5,144 bases of DNA, from assembly GCA_016292705.1 (NCBI GenBank), contig JAEDHZ010000127.1:1-5144 (forward strand), given 5' to 3'. Positions 1 through 5,011 of the stretch are shown in pieces (position 1 is the first letter of the stretch; every line of letters starts with the position of its first letter). The position numbers were made by a program, and so were the translations under genes. The notes below the pieces were generated by a model that searched no databases, was not told where the DNA came from, and was given only the letters and a program-made list of their open reading frames with translations. The stretch is from Clostridiaceae bacterium (GTDB taxonomy: Bacteria; Bacillota; Clostridia; Oscillospirales; Acutalibacteraceae).

Positions 1-449
1 GAAGCTCAGTGAACTTTTCCTGCGCAATTGAACAAGAAAAGGACTGTAAGCTGGTTTTCTTCCTCGGAGACGGTGAATCAGACTTTGAGAGGATGAAAAG
101 CCGTTTTCCGGACAGAAATTTTATCGGTGTGAGGGGCAACAATGACTATTCCGGTGAGCTTGATGAGTTTGCGTATAAGCACATTGAGGGGAACACAATC
201 GTTATGTGCCACGGACACACCGTTGGGGTTAAGCGAAGCCTGTTTCCACTGCTTGAAAAAGCGGAGGGTGTCCGTGCAAATGTTGCTTTATACGGTCACA
301 CCCACCGCAGTGATATCTACTTTGACTCATACAGTAAGATTTATGCAATCAACCCCGGTTGCCTCTTTAACGGCAATTACGCCGTCCTGACTCTTTCAGG
401 AGACGGTGTTGAAGTGAAATTCAAAAATGTGTTCGAGGTGAAAGATTGA
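1..449 (+). CDS. YfcE/MJ0936-type metallophosphoesterase, 3' part
   Basis: C-terminal part of a calcineurin-like phosphodiesterase of the YfcE/YsnB class, small soluble two-metal phosphoesterases. Visible metal-site motifs in order are GDGE (66-77), GNND (135-146), HGH (210-218) and GHTH (294-305), followed by the family's INPGC strand and a closing beta-hairpin. The N-terminal DxH motif is missing because the gene begins before the window: the frame is open to base 3, and the GTG at 9 lies inside the fold with no ribosome binding site, so it is not the start. The protein lacks only roughly 10-20 residues of the usual 155-165. Its stop codon directly abuts the ATG of the next gene, so the two are very probably co-transcribed. 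The physiological substrate cannot be told from sequence; family members cleave phosphodiesters in vitro. Confidence 0.93.
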   Translation, partial: SSVNFSCAIEQEKDCKLVFFLGDGESDFERMKSRFPDRNFIGVRGNNDYSGELDEFAYKHIEGNTIVMCHGHTVGVKRSLFPLLEKAEGVRANVALYGHTHRSDIYFDSYSKIYAINPGCLFNGNYAVLTLSGDGVEVKFKNVFEVKD

Positions 450-1070
450 ATGAATATTATAATCATCGGATGCGGCAAAACCGGAAGCAGACTTGCCAAT
501 GCACTTGACGAAAGAGGATATGATGTTTCAGTTATTGACAACGATGAAACCAGATTTTCATGGCTTTCGGACGATTTTTCCGGTCTTGAGGTCTGCGGAG
601 ACGAAACAGATATTGATGTTCTCCGAAATGCCGGATGCGACAATGCCAACATGGCGTTTGTTGTGACCGGAAAGGACAATGTCAATGTCATGGTTGCTCA
701 GACGCTGAAAGTTGAATTCGGGCTTGAGGAAGTCTATCTCCGTGTTCTTGACCCCTCCCGTGAAGCCGTCTTTCGTAAGTTCGGTCTCAGAACTATCTGC
801 CCGACAAGGCTTGAAAGCGACATTCTCTTTAACCTTGCAACCAGTGAATCTGACGAAATTGACTCGATCAGTATCGGCGGAAACAGTGTGAATTTTGTCA
901 TGCGCAAGGCCGAAAAGCGAGAAATCGGGCGACTTGTTTATGAAATTCCCGCCCACGATAACAAAATGCTCTTTGCTGTTAAAAAGAAAAACACCGGTGA
1001 GCTTGTGCTTTGCTCAAACGAGCTTGCTTCAATTGACGAAGGCGATATGCTCGTTTTTGCAACAATCTGA
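450..1070 (+). CDS. TrkA/KtrA-family potassium uptake regulatory protein (first RCK protein)
   Basis: A 206-residue cytosolic RCK protein of the TrkA/KtrA type, which binds nucleotides and gates a membrane potassium transporter. The N-terminal Rossmann domain (about 1-120) has the dinucleotide motif GCGKTG (7-12), the acidic residue D30 at the end of strand 2, a GDET turn (50-53) and TGKD (73-76). The remaining residues (about 130-206) form a TrkA_C domain ending in the typical EGDMLVF strand. The start is set by GAGGTG (435-440), 9 bases before an ATG that touches the previous stop codon. Length is normal for a single RCK unit; E. coli TrkA has two such units fused. A second RCK gene follows 11 bp later, so the two probably act together. 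No channel subunit (TrkH/KtrB) is in the window. Confidence 0.92.
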   Translation: MNIIIIGCGKTGSRLANALDERGYDVSVIDNDETRFSWLSDDFSGLEVCGDETDIDVLRNAGCDNANMAFVVTGKDNVNVMVAQTLKVEFGLEEVYLRVLDPSREAVFRKFGLRTICPTRLESDILFNLATSESDEIDSISIGGNSVNFVMRKAEKREIGRLVYEIPAHDNKMLFAVKKKNTGELVLCSNELASIDEGDMLVFATI

Positions 1071-1081
1071 GGAGGAAGAGA

Positions 1082-1738
1082 ATGAAAGTTACCATTATCG
1101 GTGCAGGACAACTCGGCTATTTCCTTGCAAAAAAACTGCTTGAAGAAAACCATACAGTAAAAATCATCGACTCGGACAAGAAACGGTGCGAAAAAATCGC
1201 AAGCAAGCTTGATGTTACGGTATTCTGTGCTGACGGAACACGGATTGAAACCCTTGCCGAAGCCAAGGTTGGAAAAAGCGATGCTTTCATTGCAGTCACC
1301 GACCGGGACGAGGACAACCTCATTGCCTGTGAGATTGCAAAAAAGCAATTCGCTGTTAAACGCACAATCTCAAAGAGCAATAATCATAAGAATATTGCCC
1401 TGATGAAACGGCTCGGTGTTGATGTTGTTCTCGACACAACGCAGATTATTACAGGACTCATTGAGCATGAGATTGACGGCGCAAATGTCAAGCTTGTTGC
1501 GGATATCAGCAACAGCCATGCCCTGATAAGTGAATACCGTATTCCGGAGAACTGGAGCAAGTCCGGAAAGAGAGTAATGGATCTCAGCGTTCCCGCCGAG
1601 TGCGTCCTTATATATGTTATTCGTTCAGGCTCTCTTATGATACCGCGAGGAAACACCGTCCTCATGGCGGGTGATGAAATTACTGCACTGACAGTCGGTC
1701 GTTCCGCAAAAGAACTGAAAAAACTTTTTGAAATCTGA
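1082..1738 (+). CDS. TrkA/KtrA-family potassium uptake regulatory protein (second RCK protein)
   Basis: A 218-residue paralogue of the preceding protein with the same layout. The Rossmann domain has GAGQLG (7-12), D30, ADGT (50-53, where GDAT/GDGT is usual) and TDRDEDN (73-79), the last being the better match to the TrkA consensus. A TrkA_C domain fills about 137-218 with the typical IPRGNTVLMAGDEI strand pair. An AGGAGG (1070-1075) overlaps the stop of the upstream gene and sits 6 bases before the ATG, so translation is probably strong and coupled. The two RCK proteins differ clearly in sequence, so this is not a recent duplication. By family knowledge RCK units form octameric rings under a TrkH-like channel; whether these two form a mixed ring is inference. 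Confidence 0.93.
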   Translation: MKVTIIGAGQLGYFLAKKLLEENHTVKIIDSDKKRCEKIASKLDVTVFCADGTRIETLAEAKVGKSDAFIAVTDRDEDNLIACEIAKKQFAVKRTISKSNNHKNIALMKRLGVDVVLDTTQIITGLIEHEIDGANVKLVADISNSHALISEYRIPENWSKSGKRVMDLSVPAECVLIYVIRSGSLMIPRGNTVLMAGDEITALTVGRSAKELKKLFEI

Positions 1739-1779
1739 TATTGGCAGTGATTATTTAATTGTGAAAGGATGAAATAAAA

Positions 1780-2415
1780 ATGCAATCATTGTTTGAACCG
1801 TTTTTGAACTTTGACCTTTCGGTCTTTGAGTGGGTGCAGACCATCCAAGGTGGGTTTCTCGACAAACTTTTGGTTCTTATTACCACTCTCGGCGAAAAAG
1901 GAATTATTTTCATTTTAATCGGGCTTGTGTTGCTCTGCACCAAAAAATACCGCAAAGCAGGCGTTGCAATTCTTGCCGCTATGCTCGTGATGGGAATTGG
2001 CAATAACCTTATTCTGAAAACAATATTCGCCCGTCCCCGCCCCTTCAATCTTGACCCGGTTGAATACGCATGGTGGCATGAAATATATAAGTTTCCGGAG
2101 CTTGTTTCAAGACCAACAAGCTTTTCCTTCCCGTCAGGCCATACCTCCTCGGCTTTTGCCGCAGCCATCGCCTTGCTCTGGTATGACAAAAAGTTCGGAA
2201 TACCTCTCACTTTGTTTGCCGCTGTGATGGGCTTTAGCCGCATTTATGTTGAAGTTCATTATTGCACTGATGTTCTCTTCGGAGTACTTGTCGGAGTTAT
2301 TTATGCTATTATAGGTGTACTTATTGTTAACAAACTTTATCCGATAATTATGCCCAAAGTCGAGGCTAAAATCGGCGCGATCAAAGAAAAAAGAAAGTCG
2401 GCGAAGTCCGAATAA
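1780..2415 (+). CDS. PAP2-family membrane phosphatase
   Basis: A 211-residue polytopic membrane phosphatase of the type 2 phosphatidic acid phosphatase superfamily. All three catalytic motifs are intact: K80-x6-R87-P88, P118-S119-G120-H121, and S153-R154-x5-H160-x3-D164 with H160 as the nucleophile. Hydrophobic segments lie near 41-53, 61-79, 123-135, 140-152 and 164-184, and the tail is short, basic and cytosolic. Bacterial members dephosphorylate lipid phosphates such as undecaprenyl pyrophosphate (BacA-independent recycling), phosphatidylglycerol phosphate or phosphatidate; the substrate cannot be chosen here. The ribosome binding site is AAAGG (1764-1768). A 41-bp gap separates it from the RCK gene, and I see no convincing separate promoter there. 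The GtrA-family gene 12 bp downstream suggests a job with polyprenyl-phosphate carriers, which is inference. Confidence 0.93.
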   Translation: MQSLFEPFLNFDLSVFEWVQTIQGGFLDKLLVLITTLGEKGIIFILIGLVLLCTKKYRKAGVAILAAMLVMGIGNNLILKTIFARPRPFNLDPVEYAWWHEIYKFPELVSRPTSFSFPSGHTSSAFAAAIALLWYDKKFGIPLTLFAAVMGFSRIYVEVHYCTDVLFGVLVGVIYAIIGVLIVNKLYPIIMPKVEAKIGAIKEKRKSAKSE

Positions 2416-2418
2416 AGG
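2414..2418 (+). promoter_or_regulatory. Ribosome binding site deciding the gtrA-like start
   Basis: AAAGG overlaps the TAA stop of the PAP2 gene. It lies 9 bases before ATG 2428 but directly touches the in-frame TTG at 2419, which is therefore too close to be used. Confidence 0.6.
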
Positions 2419-2427
2419 TTGGGCGCA

Positions 2428-2910
2428 ATGGCTAAAATCAAAACAATTTTCAAAAAGCTCGTCAACAAGGAAACAATCACCTACATCATTTTCGGGGTTC
2501 TGACAACACTTGTCAATCTCCTTGTTTTCAAGGGTTTTGATGTTCTTTTCAAGGGCAGATACTATCTTCTGACAAACACGATTGCATGGATGGCAGCTGT
2601 TGCTTTTGCATATATTACAAACAAGCTTTTTGTTTTTGAAAGCAAAAGCTGGTCATTTGACATAATAAAAAAAGAGATTCCCTCTTTTCTCGGTGCAAGA
2701 ATTGCATCTTATTTTGTTGAACAGGCAGGGCTTTGGTTTTTCATTGAGCTGTTGCATTTTGACGAAAAGGTTTTCGACTTCATCATTGTTAAGCTCTCAG
2801 GAAAAATCACCGCAAAGCTCATAATAGGTGTTGTTGTTGTTATCATAAACTATGTTCTCAGTAAGTTCATCATCTTCTCAAAGAAAAACAAAACCGAGGA
2901 AAAAGATTGA
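2428..2910 (+). CDS. GtrA-family small membrane protein
   Basis: A 160-residue protein of the GtrA-like family: small four-helix membrane proteins associated with transfer or flipping of polyprenyl-phosphate-linked sugars for surface polysaccharide or teichoic acid glycosylation. Helices are visible near 17-36, 50-66, 86-107 and 130-150. The family signatures follow helices 2 and 4: AYITNKLFVF (61-70) and the related NYVLSKFIIF (141-150). The tail is short and lysine-rich. An in-frame TTG 9 bases earlier would add three residues, but the AAAGG spacing favours ATG 2428. The loop between helices 3 and 4 (about 108-128) is longer than in minimal members. It is the last gene of the plus-strand run; its end overlaps a terminator hairpin belonging to the opposing gene. 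Biochemical function is unproven for most family members. Confidence 0.88.
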   Translation: MAKIKTIFKKLVNKETITYIIFGVLTTLVNLLVFKGFDVLFKGRYYLLTNTIAWMAAVAFAYITNKLFVFESKSWSFDIIKKEIPSFLGARIASYFVEQAGLWFFIELLHFDEKVFDFIIVKLSGKITAKLIIGVVVVIINYVLSKFIIFSKKNKTEEKD

Positions 2911-2922
2911 TTTTTTCCTCGG
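2879..2922 (-). terminator. Intrinsic terminator of the minus-strand regulator
   Basis: CCGAGGAAAAA (2894-2904) pairs with TTTTTCCTCGG (2912-2922), giving an 11-bp stem with a 7-base loop. Read on the minus strand it lies 9 bases past the regulator's stop codon and is followed by a T-rich tract (TTTTGTTTTTCTTT), a good intrinsic terminator. In the plus direction the tail is only ACACCTGTTTT, so it is a weak terminator for the gtrA-like gene, whose last codons form the stem. Confidence 0.75.
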
Positions 2923-2931
2923 ACACCTGTT

Positions 2932-3516
2932 TTACACCTTTGTTTTCATAAGCCCGTGCCGGTTGCAGTAGTAAAATATATATCCGCGACCGCAAACCGG
3001 AAAACGGCAGGAAGCATTACCCTCGGGATAAAGCTTGACTGTCTGCACTCTGTCGGATGTGATATATGAAACGAACGACACATAATGTTCCTTTGTCATT
3101 GGATTTTTAATCTGAACAAAGTGCTCGTTTTCAATGCGTTCAATTGATATACCGTCCTCATACTCACCCTCCTCGGCTTCAAGAGGATAAAGTGTAACTC
3201 CGCAGCAGCTTATCAGTGCATTGCCGGTGGATGTGATAATATTTCCGCATACCGGGCAGACATAAAACGAGGTTCTAAGCATATTTGCACTCTTGTTTTT
3301 GTTGTTTACCGTGTTACCATTAATCAGTTCAGCAACGGAAACGCTAAGTGCCGCCGCAAGCGGTTCAATCATCGTTATGTCAGGAAAACCCTTTCCCGTT
3401 TCCCATTTTGAAATTGCTTTGTCGCTGACAGAGAGTTTTTCGGCAAGCATTGCCTGCGTCATTTTCTTGCTTTCACGCAAGGATTTGATTGTTTGCCCTG
3501 TAACATAGGCATTCAT
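2932..3516 (-). CDS. XRE HTH regulator fused to a desulforedoxin Cys4 site and a superoxide-reductase-like domain
   Basis: A 194-residue protein in three parts. Residues about 7-66 are an XRE/Cro helix-turn-helix (MTQAMLAEKLSVSDKAISKW, 19-38, then ETGKGFPDI). Residues 84-112 match desulforedoxin: C87-x2-C90 and the adjacent pair C104-C105 followed by G106, the spacing of an Fe(Cys)4 centre. Residues about 130-194 resemble desulfoferrodoxin/neelaredoxin: PMTKEHY with H144, and YCNRHG with C184 and H187, the axial Cys and one His of the SOR iron site. The usual HPM histidine is Asn (N138), so the catalytic centre is probably incomplete. Two extra cysteines (C170, C175) occur nearby. The start chosen has AGAAGG 7 bases upstream; an in-frame ATG six codons earlier overlaps that site. 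Likely role, by inference: a regulator sensing oxygen, superoxide or iron. Targets are unknown. Confidence 0.88.
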   Translation of the reverse strand: MNAYVTGQTIKSLRESKKMTQAMLAEKLSVSDKAISKWETGKGFPDITMIEPLAAALSVSVAELINGNTVNNKNKSANMLRTSFYVCPVCGNIITSTGNALISCCGVTLYPLEAEEGEYEDGISIERIENEHFVQIKNPMTKEHYVSFVSYITSDRVQTVKLYPEGNASCRFPVCGRGYIFYYCNRHGLMKTKV

Positions 3517-3523
3517 TGTTATA

Positions 3524-3529
3524 CCTTCT
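3524..3529 (-). promoter_or_regulatory. Ribosome binding site of the HTH regulator
   Basis: AGAAGG on the minus strand, 7 bases before the ATG at 3516-3514. It selects this start over the in-frame ATG at 3534-3532, whose second to fourth codons contain the site. Confidence 0.7.
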
Positions 3530-3541
3530 TTCATTTGTTTT

Positions 3542-3579
3542 GTTGCCTATATTATACCACTCTGTTTCAGAAGGGCAAC
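3542..3579. repeat. GTTGCC/GGCAAC inverted repeat bracketing the regulator promoter
   Basis: GTTGCC (3542-3547) and GGCAAC (3574-3579) are perfect inverted copies. One covers the expected transcription start, the other overlaps the -35 box. Their centres are 32 bp apart, about three helical turns, so both face the same side of the DNA. This fits an autoregulatory operator for the XRE protein, but six-base arms can occur by chance. Confidence 0.35.
3551..3578 (-). promoter_or_regulatory. Sigma-A promoter of the HTH regulator
   Basis: On the minus strand, TTGCCC (-35, 3578-3573), a 16-base spacer and a perfect TATAAT (-10, 3556-3551). The expected transcription start is near 3544, giving a leader of about 28 bases with the ribosome binding site in it. 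Confidence 0.7.
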
Positions 3580-3610
3580 CTACGCACGGTAGAGTGAGAT
3601 AAAATCAATT

Positions 3611-3674
3611 GTGCTCCTACTGCCAAGTCTGTAGCGGACTTTCACCGCCAAGTGGTTACGCATGCCGAGCACAC
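3611..3674 (-). mobile_element. Group II intron 5'-end-like remnant
   Basis: Read on the minus strand, this 64-base stretch begins GTGTGCTCGGCATGCGTAAC and continues with GGTGAAAGTCC, CTACAGACTTGGCAGTAGG and GAGCAC. The GUGYG start, the GUGAAAGUCC loop and the CAGUAGG segment are hallmarks, from memory, of domain I of clostridial group II introns. Internal structure includes a GCGG/CCGC hairpin (3634-3637/3646-3649), near-identical 10-base repeats (3619-3628, 3644-3653), and terminal arms GTGCTC/GAGCAC (3611-3616, 3667-3672). It starts just past the spo0A terminator, the site preferred by class C introns. A weakly intron-like 3' end (CTCACTCTAC, 3598-3589) may extend the element to 86 bases. 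No reverse transcriptase or domain V is present, so it cannot splice or move by itself. It could instead be a stand-alone small repeat or RNA. Confidence 0.5.
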
Positions 3675-3678
3675 CAAC

Positions 3679-3724
3679 AAAAACAACGGGGCTGTCGCAC
3701 CAGGCGAAGCCCCGTTGTTTTTTT
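3679..3724. terminator. Strong bidirectional terminator after spo0A
   Basis: AACAACGGGGCT (3682-3693) pairs perfectly with AGCCCCGTTGTT (3708-3719), extendable by three A-T pairs. An inner TCGC/GCGA helix (3695-3698/3704-3707) leaves a 5-base loop and a single bulged G. T-rich tails exist on both strands: seven Ts on plus, TTGTTTTTGTTG on minus. It starts at the stop codon of spo0A and is its terminator; the plus-strand tail overlaps that stop codon. Confidence 0.9.
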
Positions 3725-4497
3725 CAGCCTGCCATCATACTCAGGCGAAGCTTATCACTTATCATTGCAATAAATTCGGAATTTGTCGGCTTTCCTCGGC
3801 TGTTCTGAATTGTGTATCCGAAATATGAGCTGAGGACATCAACATCTCCCCTGTCCCAAGCAACCTCAATTGCGTGGCGGATAGCCCGCTCAACACGGGA
3901 TGAAGTTGTGTTGTTTTGTTTTGCAACTGTCGGGTATAATATCTTTGTGACGGCGTGCATAAGCTCAGGATCTCTGACGGTGAGCATTATTGCCATTCTA
4001 AGGTATTGATATCCTTTTATGTGTGCAGGAACGCCAATCTGACGCATGATGTCGGAAATGACTATCTCCAGCTCCTTTGAATCGTTTATTGACAGCCTTG
4101 AATTATCCTCGCCTCTGCCGTTCCACTTTGCCATCTTTGCCACTCTGTCAGCAACAAATGAGTAATCAAACGGCTTCAAAAAGTAGTAATCAGCCCCGGC
4201 TTTAAGAACCTCCTCTTCAAAAAGCGGATTGTCAACTGATGACATGACAAAAGTCAATGTTTTGTTTTTCTTGAACTCGCTTCCTGCCTCCTCAAGAACA
4301 CCGAGTGCATCAAGACCTGACATAAAAGCATCCATAACGACTGCATCCGGCTTTTCGTTCAATGCGGCATTTATCAGTTTTCTACCGTCCTTTTCAACGA
4401 TTTTGACATCGCAGCCGTTTGCTCTCAGACATTCAGCGCAGCGCTCAATGTTCTGAGCTCCCTCTCCGGCAAGGATAACTTGTGTTTTCTTCGACAT
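3724..4497 (-). CDS. spo0A: Sporulation master response regulator Spo0A
   Basis: A 257-residue response regulator controlling entry into sporulation. Receiver domain about 1-122: phosphoacceptor D56 (VVMD), S86 in the Ser/Thr position and K108 (FLKPFD). The pair that is normally Asp-Asp is G11-E12, and the Pro after the phosphorylation loop is S60. A linker of about 20 residues follows. The C-terminal Spo0A effector domain (about 140-257) is nearly canonical: IGVPAHIKGY (154-163), the recognition segment SSRVERAIRHAIEVAW (199-214), and FGYTI followed by KPTNSEFIAM and DKLRL. The start is the ATG with AGAAGG 9 bases upstream; an in-frame ATG three codons earlier abuts that site directly. SpoIVB lies upstream on the same strand, as in most spore formers. 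A 0A box in the leader suggests autoregulation. Confidence 0.97.
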   Translation of the reverse strand: MSKKTQVILAGEGAQNIERCAECLRANGCDVKIVEKDGRKLINAALNEKPDAVVMDAFMSGLDALGVLEEAGSEFKKNKTLTFVMSSVDNPLFEEEVLKAGADYYFLKPFDYSFVADRVAKMAKWNGRGEDNSRLSINDSKELEIVISDIMRQIGVPAHIKGYQYLRMAIMLTVRDPELMHAVTKILYPTVAKQNNTTSSRVERAIRHAIEVAWDRGDVDVLSSYFGYTIQNSRGKPTNSEFIAMISDKLRLSMMAG

Positions 4498-4506
4498 TGC
4501 TACCAT

Positions 4507-4512
4507 CCTTCT
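4507..4512 (-). promoter_or_regulatory. Ribosome binding site deciding the spo0A start
   Basis: AGAAGG on the minus strand lies 9 bases before ATG 4497-4495. The alternative ATG at 4506-4504 follows it with no spacer and cannot use it. Confidence 0.75.
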
Positions 4513-4537
4513 GAAAGTTTAAGATTTTTTTGTTTGT

Positions 4538-4556
4538 ATGTGATTTTTTTTCACAT
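4538..4556. repeat. ATGTGA-N7-TCACAT inverted repeat in the spo0A leader
   Basis: Perfect 6-base arms ATGTGA (4538-4543) and TCACAT (4551-4556) surround seven Ts. It sits at the expected spo0A transcription start (about 4554). The arms resemble a CRP/FNR-family half-site (TGTGA...TCACA), but the spacer is 7, not the 6 of classical CRP sites. It may be an operator, a leader hairpin or chance. Confidence 0.4.
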
Positions 4557-4560
4557 CCGA

Positions 4561-4589
4561 ATGGTATCACAATGAGAATGATTTTGCAA
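4561..4589 (-). promoter_or_regulatory. Sigma-A-like promoter of spo0A
   Basis: On the minus strand, TTGCAA (4589-4584), a 17-base spacer and TACCAT (4566-4561) preceded by TGA, an extended -10 (TGnTACCAT). Each box matches 4 of 6. I found no clear sigma-H promoter (AGGA...GAAT). Confidence 0.55.
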
Positions 4590-4598
4590 GGTGAATTT

Positions 4599-4605
4599 TG
4601 TCGAA
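4599..4605 (+). promoter_or_regulatory. 0A box (Spo0A binding site)
   Basis: TGTCGAA within TTTTGTCGAA matches the core 0A box of Spo0A-regulated promoters. It lies about 10-16 bp upstream of the predicted spo0A -35 box, centred near -48, a position suited to autoregulation by Spo0A~P. Confidence 0.6.
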
Positions 4606-4609
4606 TACA

Positions 4610-4623
4610 TTAAGTTTTCTTAA
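4610..4623. repeat. Small AT-rich inverted repeat upstream of the spo0A promoter
   Basis: TTAAG-TTTT-CTTAA, perfect 5-base arms, 5 bp beyond the 0A box. It may be an operator or UP-like element; in such AT-rich DNA it may also be chance. The rest of the 184-bp spoIVB-spo0A gap shows no clear terminator. Confidence 0.25.
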
Positions 4624-4681
4624 AATTATTTATTTCATTGTTGCATTTGTATATTTTTTCCGCCGAAAAACGGGAAAGACG

Positions 4682-5011
4682 TCAAGCAGCCTGATTGCTT
4701 CTTTCGGCATAAACAGCGTCGCTGACTTCGAGCATCCTTTCCGCAAGAATCCCATATCCCCTGTCAGGTTCATTAACAAAAACATGGGTAACAGCACCGA
4801 CAAGCTTTTTGTTCTGAATAATCGGGCTGCCGCTCATTCCCTGAACAATCCCTCCGGTTTTTTCCAGAAGTCTTTTGTCCGTTATTCTTATCACCATATT
4901 TCTGTTTTCGCCGTTGTCCGTTGAAATTCGCTCAATTTCAATGTCATAATGCGCCGGGCCATTTTCATCAACGGAGGCAATAATATCCGCTTTGCCCGTG
5001 GAGTTTGTCAT
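4682..5011 (-). pseudogene. spoIVB: SpoIVB signalling peptidase, C-terminal remnant
   Basis: The open frame has 109 residues matching the C-terminal third of SpoIVB (peptidase family S55), the forespore-secreted serine protease that triggers pro-sigma-K processing. Homology runs from TGKADI (5-10) through HYDIEI (21-26), the catalytic D45 (ITDKRLLEKTGG) and the catalytic S60 in GMSGSP, to THVFVN and the normal C-terminus. D45 and S60 are 15 residues apart, as D363 and S378 are in B. subtilis. The N-terminal membrane anchor, the PDZ domain and the catalytic-His region are missing. The ATG at 5011 has no ribosome binding site, and the same frame has a TGA 15 bases upstream of it. It sits 184 bp upstream of spo0A, its normal place. 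It is either a truncated gene, one arm of an interrupted gene, or an assembly break. Confidence 0.8.

Noticed and set aside
1739..1779. A separate promoter before the PAP2 gene
   Set aside because: TTGAAA and TTTAAT occur but with a 20-base spacer; no acceptable box pair at 16-18 bases.
2419..2427. TTG start adding three residues to the GtrA-family protein
   Set aside because: It directly follows the AAAGG site with no spacing; ATG 2428 has a 9-base spacing.
3629..3723. Plus-strand open frame reading VADFHRQVVTHAEHT and on through the terminator
   Set aside because: It lies in the intron-like remnant and the terminator stem, has no start with a ribosome binding site, and is better explained as non-coding.
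4498..4506. Upstream in-frame ATG of spo0A
   Set aside because: It abuts the AGAAGG site; the ATG at 4497 has the correct spacing and gives the usual Spo0A length with D56 at the standard position.
4650..4680. Terminator after spoIVB
   Set aside because: Only short CCG/CGG and TTTTTC/GAAAAA pairings are possible; no stable stem with a T-tail.
4598..4924. Plus-strand 108-codon open frame opposite spoIVB
   Set aside because: It is antisense to clear SpoIVB coding sequence, has no family resemblance and no ribosome binding site.
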